From Climacteris rufus (Eukaryota; Chordata; Aves; Passeriformes; Climacteridae): 64,000 bases of DNA. Below the pieces are notes generated by a model, which was not told the origin of the DNA, made no database searches, and worked only from the letters and a program-made list of their open reading frames with translations. The stretch's first letter is position 1. Every line of letters starts with the position of its first letter. Positions 1 through 12,985 of the stretch are shown piece after piece. Both the position numbers and the translations under genes were made by a program. The stretch covers positions 182,425-246,424 of the forward strand of contig VZRZ01003220.1 in assembly GCA_013398175.1 (NCBI GenBank), given 5' to 3'.

Positions 1-118
1 AGTGTTTGCTGGGCAGAAAAACATTTTTGGTTACAGGACCTTGGCTCCTGCCAGTGAAGTTACTCACCTTCCTCATGTTTGATCTGATGGATGGTTTAGA
101 ACAAATGGAATGCCTGCC

Positions 119-200
119 TTTTTTCAATGAAAAACAGTGAAATGCAAACAAATCCCAGCTTTTTTCAATGAAAAACAGTGAAATGCAAGCAAATCCCAGC
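119..200. repeat. Tandem duplication, 41-bp unit x2
   Basis: Units 119-159 and 160-200 each start with six T then CAATGAAAAACAGTG and end AAATCCCAGC. They differ at one position (CAAACA against CAAGCA). The near identity suggests a recent slippage or duplication event. Confidence 0.95.
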
Positions 201-3200
201 TTTCCTAGTTCAGGGCTGACTCCTGCTCTCCTCCCTGTGCCTCTAGCCCGGGCACAGTTTCATTCTCCAGGGTGAGACTGTTTTGTTGGAAGATCTCACA
301 CGTCAGCCAGAGCCAGTTTGGCAATATGTATGTTCTTGGGGTGGGTTTTTTTTTCCTCTTTTGAAGATATTCAGTGTACTGAAGGCTGAGCAGGTGGCAG
401 TGAGGGAGTTCTTTTATAGCTGCATCACTTCTGCTGGAGGCTATAAACAGCCAGAGCAGGAGGACTGCTGCAGGAGGATGGATTTGCATTTGTGGCATTA
501 TTGGGTGAGAGTTTATCTGCTGTTTGTAGAACCTCTGGGTACTATGACAGTTAATCCTACCTGCACCCTCCAGAGCTGCCTTTGCTGCTGGGACATCCCT
601 GATTTGCTTATTCAGTGCAGGCACAGGGAGTGTGCTGATATTTGTGTTGGTCACCTGAAATGGTAGGTTGGGCCTGTGGTTATGTGCCAGTTGTGTATTT
701 TGGGGTAGCTCAGAGCCTCTTGCTCTGTTCTGTGCCATTGTGGCTGAGCAGAAAACCATTTGTGCACCCACTTCAGCCTGTGGAAACACAGAACCTTCAG
801 TGTGAACCTCTGACCTCTCTCTCCTCTCTGACCAGTTCAGTGTTAGGGATGGAATTCATGAAAAAGCCTTTCAAGTGATGGGCCCTCTCTTATGGCTTGT
901 CTGTTCCTGTCTCAGATTGCAAAAAAATACTCTCAAATATCTGATGGGCTTAATGCTTTTGGCTTGTCTGAGGTGGATTTATTCCTAGAAGGTTTGTGGG
1001 AGGCCATGATTGAGATGGTTGATATTGTTGATATCTTGGCTGATATAAGGAGTGGGTTCAAGTATCTGGGACAAATTCTATTTAGTGAACTTTTTCTGAA
1101 TGATTTTTAAAAAAAAACCCAAACAAAATTAACACGCTTTAGAAAAATAATCTGTTCTCTACCTTGCTTTTGTGGTGGATTTTTGGCAGTAGAGGGGAAT
1201 ATGAACACATGAGTTGGATTGAAATAAATGTTCTTGGTACCACACTGCAGGTGCTGGCCTAGTGATAGGCTGGGGTTTGACATTACAGATGTACAGTTGT
1301 TTTCCTTTTCCTGAGTCTGTTTTGGCACAAGCAACACAGTTTGTGTTTTAAGTGGGTAATGCATAGTTTACAAACACAGAAGGTTTTCCTTCTTTCCTGT
1401 TATCTTTCCTGACTGAGGCATTTCAGGCCAGAATCCCTGATGGGAAGGGATAAGTGCAGATAACAAATGTTGCCTTTTTCAGCTCTGACTCAGTTTTGCT
1501 TTATTCAGGTCAAAGTGAGCACCTTGCTCAGTTTGACAGACACATAGAGGGGAAAAAAAACAACACAAAACCCCTCAGCACAGGCTGTATCAGAGCTGTT
1601 CAAAATGGAAGCAAAACTTGGGTGATTTTTCAGGTGATAGTTGACATGCCAGTCTCTGGAGAGGGAAGTTTTTTACCAGGAAGAAGGAGTGGGTTTTTAA
1701 TAAGTGTACTTAGTTCCTTTAGGCTCCCTGGAGTTATTTCCTGCAAAGGCTAAACTTGTGAGAACTTTTTATAGGCCAAGAATCAGTTTGGCACTGCAGT
1801 GAGGGATTGGCATGTGAACTGTGCTTATCACCTGAAAAATCACACCATTTTAATGTTAAATGTACACAAGAACCTGGCAGCTGTGCTCTGGAGAATGGAT
1901 TCTCAATACCTGTTACAAATCTGATTGAACCAAGCTCAACTGCTCCATACTTTGATTCCAATGCCAAATTTGTTTTCAGGTAAGCACTTGTGGTTATGCC
2001 CTTGTTAGCACTACACCAGTCAATTATTCTTTGGGATTTTGAGGTCTGTAGATCTTACTGGTCCTGGGCAGGATGTTTGTACCTGGAAGGCATTGTCTGG
2101 GGTTTTTTTCCTGTCCCTGAAAACATGTATAAATGGGAGTGTAATAGAAAGGGATTTCCTGGTAGTTTTATAATGAAGATGAAGATTAGACAGCTATAAT
2201 AGAAGTCTATTTAATAGTAGTGATCACAGGTGAGCCTGGGCTTCTCCTCAGGGCTACTGACTGGGATAGGAAGGGCAGGCAGGATATCTTCTGCCTAATC
2301 TCCCTACAGCCCTAATCTCTTGCAAGTTTAGCAAAATCAGAGACCTTTACCAATGTGTAGAGAGATTGGTGTGTCTGTGAATAGTGTGAGGCTGTTTAGA
2401 CTTGTGTGGGTTTGTTTGGGCTTTTCCAGGTTGGTGTTGCCTCCTGGTGCTTCCCCTTGTGTGCTTTGAACAGACAGCTGATGCTCTTGCCTGGGTTCTT
2501 TACCTTTTTGTTGTCCCCTGTGCTTTCCCAGATGTGTCTGGTTTTACTCCCTCCTCAGGGGTCTCCAGGCTTTTGGAAGTGGTCAGTGGTGTGTCTGAGG
2601 GTGCTGTGATGGGTGATAACTGCTGGGAGTTGCCAAGTTGAACAAGGGAATAGAGACAAGCTGTCAGCCTGGATGCTTGAGGTGTCCTCAAGGAGCACAG
2701 GCTGGCCTGGAGCAGTGCAGGACTTGCCAGTGCTCTCCCCTGACTCAGGTTTAGCAGGATTCTGCAGTAGTCAGAGAAGTTGTGTAGGAGTAGAAATTTT
2801 TTTCCTTCTCTTTTTGGTTTTATTTTTGCAGCACCTTGGAAGTAGGGAAGCTATTTCAAATACTTTGCTTTATGTGCTTTCCTAGAAATTCATGTGGACT
2901 AAATGGTGAGGCTGCAGTTGCCAGCTAGACAGTATTCTTCTTTTGAAGTATGTGTTTTATAGCTGGTGTGGGGTGGGGGGTGTGTTGCTGTGCTGGGGAG
3001 ATGGGAAGGCTGACTAGAGGAAGAACAGATGTGTGTGGCAATAAAGAGCTGTGCAGGGGTCACACTGAGGCATTTTACACTCTAATGGGAACAGATGGAT
3101 CCACACTTGTGAGTAATGGACTCATCTGAGAGACACAAGAGTTGTACTGACACGGAGGTGCTGCACAGTGCCTGAACCACAGCTGCTCCACCCCTCACTT

Positions 3201-6200
3201 TTCTCCCTAGATTATTGATGGGACTGACAGCTTTTTGCCTTTTGCTGTAGATCAGCTGCTCTCTGGGTTTCTGAGGCAGAAATTGTGGTGGTTCTGCTGT
3301 TCCTGTCCAGCCTCTCTGCAGGGGCTGTAAATAAAAAGCCTGGCACATCCAGGAACATTGCAGATGCTTTCAGCCATGAGGGTCCTGTTGAATCAACCCT
3401 CCTCTGCTGCTCCTGCAACCTCCTGGACTCAGGTGGTCTCCAGGTTTGGGGGGGAGCAAAGGGCAGGTGTTGTTAAACAGTTTTTTTGAGGGACAGGACA
3501 AAGCCTTTTGCAGCATGAAGTTGCCACGCATACAAATATTCTCCTAATAGGCAGAAAAGATTTATCAGATTTTACTACTGAGCGCTGCTGGAGCTCTTCA
3601 ATTCAAATCTGGTACCCAGGCAGGGAAGTTTATGCAAAACACCTATGTATTATAGATAATTTTTAAATACTTAGCATCGTTTTCACAGAAAAAATCCTGT
3701 GGAGAATGGATTTCCTCTGCGGATCCCTGTGGCTGTAATAATGATGTTACTTTTGGCAAAAATGACACCATTTAATCCTGCTTAATGCATGGTCTCTGAT
3801 TTAACAGGTGACAAAGGAAATGTAAATTACATTTCTCATTTCAGTGAGATGGGGTATGTCCACATCTAACTGTTGACAAGTGAAATTAATTACAGCAATC
3901 TTGCTCTGCTGTTCAGTAGAGCTTAATGTAGTGTTGTACAAGAAATAGAATGGCAATCTAGGGCTTCTCCAAAAGCATGAGTACAGCTTTTTGTTACCTA
4001 ATTTTTGACCATTCAATGAGCTGTGTGTTTTTATATTCCTGTGAGCTGGTGTTCAGAGCCTGTCAAAACACACATTGAGCTTTCCTTGTCCTCGGTGTGC
4101 TTTGCAGGAACGCTGTGCTGGCTCCTTGCATTACAGCCTGCCTACCATGGCAGCTCTGAGCCCTCTGGAACTCTTCTATTTCCCACTCTTCCCATTTCCC
4201 TGGGAAGCACAAGCAGCTCCACAGCACTTTGGGTGTTCTCACAGTGCCTGTGCTCGTCTGTTTTCCAGGTTTGGGGAGCACAACTGCTATGCAATAAATC
4301 TTCAGTTTGCCTTTTCCTCCTAAAGCTGCAGAGAAACTGGAATACTGGGGCTGCTGTCTAGAGTGTGTCTAAATAAAAACAAAAGCTCTGCCAAAGTGCT
4401 CTGGTATTCCTGGTATGAAAGTTTCAAGTCAGGAAGCCCCAGGCCTCTGTGAATCTCTTGGTTCTGGCCTCCATTCATTCAACACGTTTTTAGTGATCGG
4501 TGTTACAATCACCACTCTGTAAAAAATGTTTTGTGTGGTTTGAATCCATATAAGGATCTTGCTGTCAAAACCACAGCATCATCAAAGGCCTCTTTCTGGA
4601 GGAGAGCTTCCATATAAATGCTTTTAAGATTATGCAAGTTGCTTATTTTTGAAATATTGGCACCAGAGCTACTTGCTCTGAATTCCTCATTCTCCTTTAC
4701 AGAGAGGCCGTAACTGGTTGTGATTCTCAAAACACAAACAATCTCCCCCTCAAATTTCTCATTAGAGGCTGCTTGGAAAAATAATGATATCCCTAAATAT
4801 CTTGGACAGGAAACCTTATTTGAGTCTCCATCTTGAAAAGAAAAATGTTTCGTCTCAGAGTTTTGCTTGAAATTTGCTCTGGAAACGTTATCAATATGTA
4901 GAATAATGAGACGTTGTTGTTGGCTGTGTCTTGTTAATAATGATGGTTCTTGTTAATAAATCTCTTCTAAACAGCATTTGCTAAAAAAAAAGAAGTCCTT
5001 GTAGTGTAACAATATTTTTATGAAAGCAGTACTGAATTGAGCTTCACTGCAGAGTTTAGAAAGGGGTGTTCGGGGTTTTTAACTCACTCGTGCTGCTTTG
5101 GGGAGATAAAAGCTGTGGTCAGCAGCCGTTTGCCATATCCTAGGATAAGAACAGATGTTCTTCCTTTCAGAATCTGCTGGATTTTGAGCTGTCATGTTCA
5201 GTGTTAATGCTGGAGTAAAAGGGGGAAATGGCTTCAGGGGTCTCAGAGGTCCTGTCCAGCCCGCGCTGTGCTGTGACTGGAATTGGTGCTTTGCAAAATT
5301 ATATGTATGGAAGAGAATGTCCTGTCATCGTGACCTCTGGTCCTCCCAGGAGCTTCTGTTTCTCCAGGCAGTTCTACAATTGGAGAACCAACAGGTTTGA
5401 GACAAAGGAGAAACAAACTTTTCCTACCAAAAGGGTCTGTGCAGCTGCTGTGCAGCTTCTGAGATGGAGCCAGTTGGTGCCAAATAATTACATGCTCTCA
5501 GCTGGCAAGAAGCTGCCTCATTCCCTCTAGCAGATTATAGAATTAATTTCCTGTGATTGGCTGCTCAGCCCCACTGGAATATCCTGTTTGGGAGTCTTTT
5601 GAACTGTCGAGAGGGTGAGGTCAAGGCCAGCGATGAGCTGGTCTGCTTTATTAGTGACTGAAGTGGATAGATACCTCCCCCATTTTTTTGGTTTTTTAAA
5701 CCTGTCTCCAGTGCCTGGCAAGCGTTTTGCCAAGTTCAGCCTTGCAGAAAGGCCCAGCTTGGGCTGCAGGACAGAAATGTTGCTCACTGGAGTTGCTGCT
5801 GGTGAGAGAGGGATGGAAGCCTCTCTTTGTTTAAAGACTGTGTTTGTATTCCTGGCCAAGGCTGCCCTCCTTGAGGGGAGGCTGCTGTGGCAGGAATTAC
5901 TGATTGCAATGGCCCACTGGTTTTGAATCAATGTGAACTCTGCCTCCTGTAGTGGAAGTTCACAGCGTTTCCAACTGCAAGCCCTTAACCCACTGGAATT
6001 AGCCTTAAAATGGGAGTGAGAGGGCTTTGATCACTCATGTAATTGCCCTGCACTTGGAAAAACACATCCCAAACCTGGAAATCTCAGCCCGTTGATGTAA
6101 ACGGAGGTGCCAAAATAAATGCACTGCAAGAAGAGATCCAGAGTGACAGTAAGCACCTCTAGGTGTAATTATGCTTTAGGTAATTGCCAACTGAGCTACA

Positions 6201-6710
6201 CCTACTTGAAGGCAAAAACAAGTGCCTTCATCAGGACTTAATTGAGTGTTTTACTTCCCCCACCCCTCCTTGGCTGTGAGTGACTTGGCTGGAAGGTGCC
6301 CGAGTATCATGAGGAGCTGTGACACATCCAGTCTTCCTTGCTTTGGAGTAATTAATTCCCCTTTCCTTTGAGGAAGCGGAGACAGGCAGAGGCAGAGTGA
6401 TGAACCAGCAGTGCAGATGTATGAAGTGTTGTCTCTTAGATGTTCGAGCTCGGAGTCTCTTTCAAATCTTTTTGTACTCTTTCTTCCCACTGCAGCCAGA
6501 GGGCTGCAACACTTGGGAATGAATGCAGTGCCTCCCCTGTAAAGCCTTGGAAACACTTGGATGATTAGAGAAAACAAATGTTAGGAGAGCGACCAAAACC
6601 CACTCTTGCTTTCCCTTGGCACAAATTCACCTTAATAATTCACTCCAGGTAAAGGAAATGCCTTTTTCTGAGCTCATATAACCATGGTGACAAAGGAGCT
6701 TGCATCATTT

Positions 6711-6797
6711 CATATATATATATACACACACAGTGTTTTGAATGGTAATTTAAAGTCTATAGACATATGTGTACACAGTATTTTGAATGGTTATTTG
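6711..6797. repeat. AT/AC microsatellite with imperfect tandem duplication
   Basis: An (AT)n(AC)n run at 6711-6731 is followed by two related copies of a motif, ACACAGTGTTTTGAATGG and ACACAGTATTTTGAATGG, about 46 bp apart. Confidence 0.7.
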
Positions 6798-9700
6798 TCT
6801 GGGATTTGGGGCACTTCTTGTAAAACACAAGTCTACAAAAAGAAAAAAGCGAGGCAAGAAAAAACCTGGTGAGTAAATGGTATATTTGATAGAGGAAATA
6901 ACATTATTAATGGTTCAAATGTATCCAAAGGGTTTTTAAAATCCTGTTTTCTCCTTTGGGCTGAGGGCAAAGCTTTTTCCTCTCTAGGGGAGCCTGGAGC
7001 ACTCTCCCTGTGCAGCCTGGGCTTTCCCTTTCAGCAGTGTGTGTGTGGAGATGTCCCTGTGCTTTTGTAAGCATGACTAATCTTGCAACTTGAGCCTCTG
7101 CTTCCTGAAGGGAAAACCTCTTAAAGATGAGATTGAATTCAGTTCTGCAGCATCCACTTCCTATAGCTCGTAGTGAGTTTTTGATGTCTCATGGCAGCTG
7201 CTCGTCCAAGCGCTCATCTCTAATGATTAATTAATTTGGAGTGAGGGTTCAACTGTGGTGTCAGGACAGAATTTAAGCCTCTGGAATTTTCAGTGATGCT
7301 AAACCTGAGGTAGTTCCTCAGTGAAGGTGCTATAAACCAAAATGGCTCTGAATTAGTTTTTCTCTCTTGCTTATGTCCCCGTGTAGAAAACCCTTGGTTA
7401 ATTTTTTCCCAGTGTTCCTATCTGACTGTTGGAGGTTTTAAAAGCTGGAGTATCCTTGCCATGGAGTTGCAGAGTTAAATGCTGACTTACTCTTCAATCC
7501 TGGATAATGGGGGACTTCTGCAGAGACACTGCCTTGTCTGTTAGCAGCTTAATTGATGGCTGAGCTTTGAATAAAAAGAAACCCATATATAACTTTTCTT
7601 CATGTGGGGAAGCTCTTGTCAGATATTATGAACAGCCTGAAATGACATAAGTGCTTTAGGTAGTATTGCAGAAGTACTTCTAACTGGAGGATTGTCCCTT
7701 GTCAAGCCATCCCTTCCTTGGAAGCCTTTATCCTGTTGGATATTCGCGTGCCAGGGAGGTAAATGGGGCCATAATGAGGCTTTTTAGTCAAGGAAGTTGA
7801 ATATCTTCAGTGACTTGCAGCACTACCTGTCCCTTGAGAGACTTTATTGGGAGCAAAGTCTAACTGGATCCAGTGTTTTCTGTTATTGCTTAGGCAATGA
7901 AGCAGCAAACTGTTCCTGGTGGGTGCTGGTGGGGTGGCTGGAGCCAAGGTGCCTCCGGGGCAATAAACAAATAATATTTAGCCATGACACCACCCTGCTG
8001 CTTCCTTTCCTCTTGCTTCTCACTCCCTGTGTTTCTCGGGTTGAAGATGTGTTAATGGGGATTTCCACTTCGTTTCTTCCCGAGGGAATTCTCCTGGGCA
8101 GGTGTTTTAAGCCCTCTGAAGTGGTTTATTCCATGCAAGTGACTGTGGAAGTCAGTGGTGTGTGCCTGTGCTCGGCTAGGAGGACCAAAGCCAAAGCCAG
8201 TTTTCAGCTCACAGCCAGAGTTATTTGCAAAGTCCTGTAGTGATATTTGCATGGGAATGCTTTGGTCGGTGGTAAACATTTGTGTTGGTAGCTACACAGA
8301 GCAAAACCTACAGTGAGTTGTTTTCAATATGCACATTTCAGTAACTCCCCAACCTTTTAATATATTTGTTTCACCCTAACAGCAGGAACAGAAGCCTCCT
8401 CACTGTTTAAGCTGAGCTAGTGGGCCTTAATTTTGACATATTCTCTATAGCTGTGCCAAATAGTGCTGCATTGGAGTAAAGCTTGGTGTCTCCAGTCTCT
8501 GTACTTCCCTCAGGGATGATTTCCCCACTCATGTTCCATGACCTGTGTTCCTGTGGCCTTTGTGTTGAATGTGACAACAGAAATTCCTTTCTTCCTCTCT
8601 CCTTCCATGTCATCCCAACTTCTCTTATGTGCTGCCTCCTCATTTCTGTTGACATTGTGACCTAGTCTGATTTTACTGAAAAATCCTAATATTGGCATCC
8701 TTCCACCTTCCAAATGAGATAGAAACATCCTTGCAACCTGATGATTGCCAGGTTTTTGGAGAGAGTGCAGGGAACAAGCCCTTGTGCACAGGCTTGTTTG
8801 GACCCACACAGCTCCTGCCAGCACTGAAGAGCAGAGAAGCTTCTGGTTTCCTGCCAGTTCTGAATTTTAAATAAATGGTTCTGCTGAGGAGAGGGTTTTA
8901 AGGAGAGAAATATGGTCAGTGTTTCTAGCAGGACCCTGTATAAGTTGTCATGAATTTCAGTATCTCAAAAGTTGTAGTCAGCCATGCAGCACTACCCTAA
9001 TTTGAAGTGATGAAGTGATGCCCGAGATGAGAGTTGGCACCTTAATGTTGTTTCTGTATCAACAGTAAATATCTCTGACCTTTAAAGGAGGATTCAGAAT
9101 TGAGTCTTGGAACTCCCCTGGAATTGCACCTTCCACTGGCTGCCTTGAAAGCCTCTGTGTGATGCACCAGGTCGGGATATTTCTGGGAACATGTAGAAAT
9201 AACCGTGTGATTACTTTTTTTTGTTTGTTTTTTGCTTGGCAGCTCTGAACTTTGAAGGGCCTGTGACAGCCTGTGGTAAAGCAGTTTGGGCTCAGTGTCA
9301 TGGCATGAGTGTGGCTTTGGGCCATCAGTGTAGAAGAAACCTGGGTGACTTGGGAGCAGCCCTCACCCTCCACCCTTTTTCTCAGATGGAACTCTTAAGA
9401 TTTTTATTTCTGTGGCTGCTTGGCAAATGCCTGAATCCAGAGATCCTTTTACTTCGCCTTTGGGTATTGTTCAGGCTGTAACCACTGTTCCCATCCCTCT
9501 GTTTCCCTGTGTCATTGCTGCCTTGATGACAGAGAGAGGGTGTGCATTTTGGGAGAGAGTGTTTATCTTTGCCACAGAGAACACTTCTGCTTCCTTCCCC
9601 TCCGTGTAAGCGTGCTCGGGAGAGGTGGCAGCTTTTTCAAGCACTACTCTCTGTTGCTTTTGTTGCTTATGCCTCCCCCCATATGGTTGTATTCCCCACT

Positions 9701-10884
9701 TCAGGCTTAAATAGTCATTTCCTAAGCTTGGAATGTTGAGGGAGGTGATGAGGATTCGTGGGGGGAACGTTTGTATCCCTGTTGTGTGACCACAGGTCAG
9801 CAACTTTATTCTCCTCTCCTGGAGGAAGGAATTTTGTTCACCTCCTACCTTTTTTTAATTGAGAGTGCATAAGAAGTTTCTCCAAACGTGGATTATTTTT
9901 TAGTTTTATAACCCAACAGGATGCTGAAGTCACTTTGTCCTTCCATGCCCACAAAGAAGAGTGGGAAAGGCTTTTTGCATTCCTTGAGCTTTGCCCAGTC
10001 CTCCTGCTATGAAGTTTTTTTGCTCAGAGGACTTATGATGACCCATATTTTAGAGATGATAGCTGACTACTTTAGTCTCTGCACTTTGCTTCTGGCTGAT
10101 ATGGGAGACCTGCTATCTTTGGGAAGCTTGTCTTCTTCCTGCAGGGAAAGGGTGGGGATGAGATGAGCAGCAATATTGCCAAGGTTGTGTTTATTGCTGG
10201 GTGGGATCAGTAGAAAGTCCGAGGCTTTGCAGAGGAATTGTGCCAGTGAGCCTCAACACCTTTAAACGTGTGCAGAATGTTCTAGAAGAGCATTGGGGAC
10301 TGGTTTCCTCACCTTTGTGGGCTTTGGTGCATGTCTAGAGAACGCTTGTTTCACCTCTGAAGCTGCTTCCTTGATGCTTTACTGATTTTGTGCGATTTTA
10401 CTGCGTTTTCTTGTGGCTTTTAAGTTCTTACACAATTCTGCACATAATAGGTGCTTTTAGCCCAACCTCCCAATTTTGTAAAACTTGGCTTGAAATCCTT
10501 TAGCAAGAGATCCAGGGAGAAGTGTGGAGAGCAAGGGATTTTGGTTGTTGGGAGAAGGTATCTATAAAAAGATCTGATGAATAATGCACTGTGCTGGCAG
10601 GAGTGACAGAGCCTTATCGTGGTTCTGGGAGTGCCACGAGTTGTGCAAGTAGTAGGAGATACTATTGCCTGGCCACTGCTCTGTGCCTGTTGCTGCATCA
10701 GCAGATGTGAACAAAAAAATTCAGGTACTGTGGCACAGCCGAATGGCCAGTAGAGAATTTGGTGTGATGCGTTGTGAAATAAAGCATTTAATATTCTACT
10801 TCTGGGGGAAAAATTTCTGCAGTGGTTTCAAACAAAAATACCTATGAAAAAAATGAGGCAAAACGCTGTAGGAACCAAAATGTT

Positions 10885-11418
10885 TTGATAGGGTTCTTGA
10901 GGTGGGAAAAGCCCTCCCAGCCCAAGGAGCCCAAGCTGTGCCCATCCCCACCCTGTCCCCAGCCCAGAGCCCTGAGTGCCACGGCCAGGCCTTCCTTGGG
11001 CACCTCCAGGGATGGGCACTCCAAAGCTCCCTGGGCAGCCCCTGCCAAGGCCTGAGCAGCCTTTCCATGGAGAAATTCCTGCTGCTGTCCAAGCTGAGCC
11101 TCCCCTGGCCCAGCCTGAGGCCGTTTGCCCTTGTCCTGTCCCTGTTCCCTGGGAGCAGAGCCCGACCCCCCTGGCTGCCCCTCCTGGCAGGAGCTGTGCA
11201 GAGCCAGCAGGGCCCCCTGAGCCTCCTTTGCTCCAGGCTGAGCCCCTTTCCCAGCTCCCTCAGCCGCTCCTGGGGCTCCAGCCCCTTCCCCAGCCCCGTT
11301 CCCTGCCCTGGACACGCTCCAGCCCCTCAGGGGCTCTCTGGCCACAACTGGACACGGCCCTGGAGCTCCCTCAGCAGGGACAGGCCCTGCCCTGGGCCTG
11401 CGGCCACACCAGTGCTGA
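10885..11418 (-). mobile_element. CR1-type LINE 3' fragment, GC-rich
   Basis: Read on the - strand this is the 3' region of a CR1 retroposon. On the + strand the order is AGGTGGGAAAAGCCCTCCCA, CACCTCCAGGGATGGG, CCCTGGGCAGCC, a CTGAGCCTCCCCTGGCCCAG segment, CTCCCTCAGCCGCTCC and TGGACACGCTCCAG, the known complement order of CR1 tails. The copy is strikingly C-rich on the + strand (G-rich on -), which explains the long open frames through it in several phases. It is 5'-truncated and non-coding. Confidence 0.8.
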
Positions 11419-12916
11419 TACAAAAATATCAAAAGTAGAACTTGTAAAGAAGTCTTTTGTAGCCAACAGATTGTCTACAAACTATATTAAAAAAAAAAAA
11501 TCAGCGGGATAATTTTGTAATGTACCCAGAGGCTCTGATTGCATTGAATAATTGAAGTAATAAATTGCACCCTGAAAGGCAGTAGTTGCTGTTTGGGATG
11601 CTGAGGAACACATAACACTGTGCTGTGGGCTAATACTCTGTTAAAAGTCTGTTGTGACACTTAACTGTGTAGCAAATAGAGACTTTCATGCATTTAGTCC
11701 TCTGCAGGGCTTTACAGCGTGTCAGTCACTTCATCTCCCCCTTTCAGAGCTGGAGGTAAGAAACCTGTTGGCATCCTGGAGTGAAAAGTATGAAAACTTG
11801 CCAGCTGCAGGCACTGCATCCCAGACTTGCCATCCAGGTCAGCAGCAGTTTGCATTGCCCCCAGCCCATGGCTTTGATTGCTTTTAGCTCCTGATGTGCC
11901 ACGTGAGAAACACAGCAGAGTGCAATGGTTGGTGTAATGTCCAGTTGTGATCTCAGCTGGGTTTTCTGTACTGCATCCTGTTGTTTCATCATCTCTGCTG
12001 CTTTGAAATAGGAGTTCGCTGGAAGAAACCTCCAGGGGACAAATCTAGATGTGATCTGTTACTTCTGAGAGATAAGAAGAAAGTCTTTTGCTGTGCAGAG
12101 GAGGGGAAAAATGTAATTAGTGGGATCTTGGATACCTGAATAGTTTTGGAACAGATTTGTCGTGCTGGAAAATGCAGGTCAGTTGAGATACCAAGCCTGT
12201 AATGGAGATAAAAAGCTGCTGGAATCTGATAGGAAAAAGAGTAGTGATTTGTTTTTCATGCTGTTGCCCTAGAAATTGTGGGGTTTAGCAAATTTTATTT
12301 TTGATATATTATTTTTCTTTAATGTTTTCAACTATATGCTGCTACCAAGAACAGCTGAGGCTCTAAAGAGTCATTTAAAAGAAAAAAAAACGAGGACTTG
12401 GGGATTCTACCATGAAATTAGGACGAAATGAGCATTACTTCTGAAAAAGCTTGAGTGCTGTTAAACAGGCATCACTGAATTTCCCAATTGGTGAACCAAA
12501 CACAGAGCTGCCTTCTGGCCATGGCCTTCCTGTGGTGTCAGTAACCTGACAAAAACCCTGTGCTTCTGGTTGCCTCCTCTCAAACCGTTTCACGCAGCGT
12601 TGTGGGGGGAGCGTTGTAGCTCTGTGCCATAAATGCTGCTAAGCTGGGCTTTGTGTGTTACGTTCTTGGCTCTGTGTGCCTTGAGGAAACCTCTGAAGGA
12701 GCGTGTGCTCACTGAAGCCGTGCTGCTGGAACTCTGCCCGCTGCCTTTTGGCCCTTTCTCCTGGATGGCGCTGCAGGAAACGCTCGGTGCTCCGTGTGTA
12801 GCTAATAAAGAAGAGGTGGTCAGTGAAAAGCAGATGCCTCAGTGGGCTGCTCCAGCAAGTGCCTCATCTTTCCTTTTCCCTAAATAGCCTTTCCAGCTCT
12901 TTTAGCAGGGCTGTGG

Positions 12917-12985
12917 TGCCCCTTCTGTGCCCGTCGTGCGGAGGGCAGCGATGCCGCCGCGCTCACCCTCCGGCGTGTGAGGGAG
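12917..12985. other. Small CpG cluster in intron 1
   Basis: About ten CpG dinucleotides fall within 70 bp (for example GTCGTGCGG, GATGCCGCCGCGCTC, TCCGGCGTG) in a background that is CpG-poor. No start codon or splice context ties it to a gene. It may be a methylation-protected regulatory element, or chance. Confidence 0.4.

Larger units (their letters stand above)
1..10884. other. Intron 1 block without recognised gene
   Basis: Mixed single-copy sequence. I see a 41-bp tandem duplication (119-200), a short AT/AC microsatellite with a duplicated flank (6711-6797), and no CR1 fragment I can defend. Short open frames occur on both strands, without splice context or recognisable protein sequence. 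Confidence 0.6.

Noticed and set aside
4546..4555. Perfect CArG box CCATATAAGG (SRF site)
   Set aside because: A few such matches are expected by chance in 64 kb, and there is no supporting context.
10842..11512. Several overlapping frames of 178-196 codons
   Set aside because: They lie in the GC-rich CR1 fragment; multi-frame openness is a composition effect.
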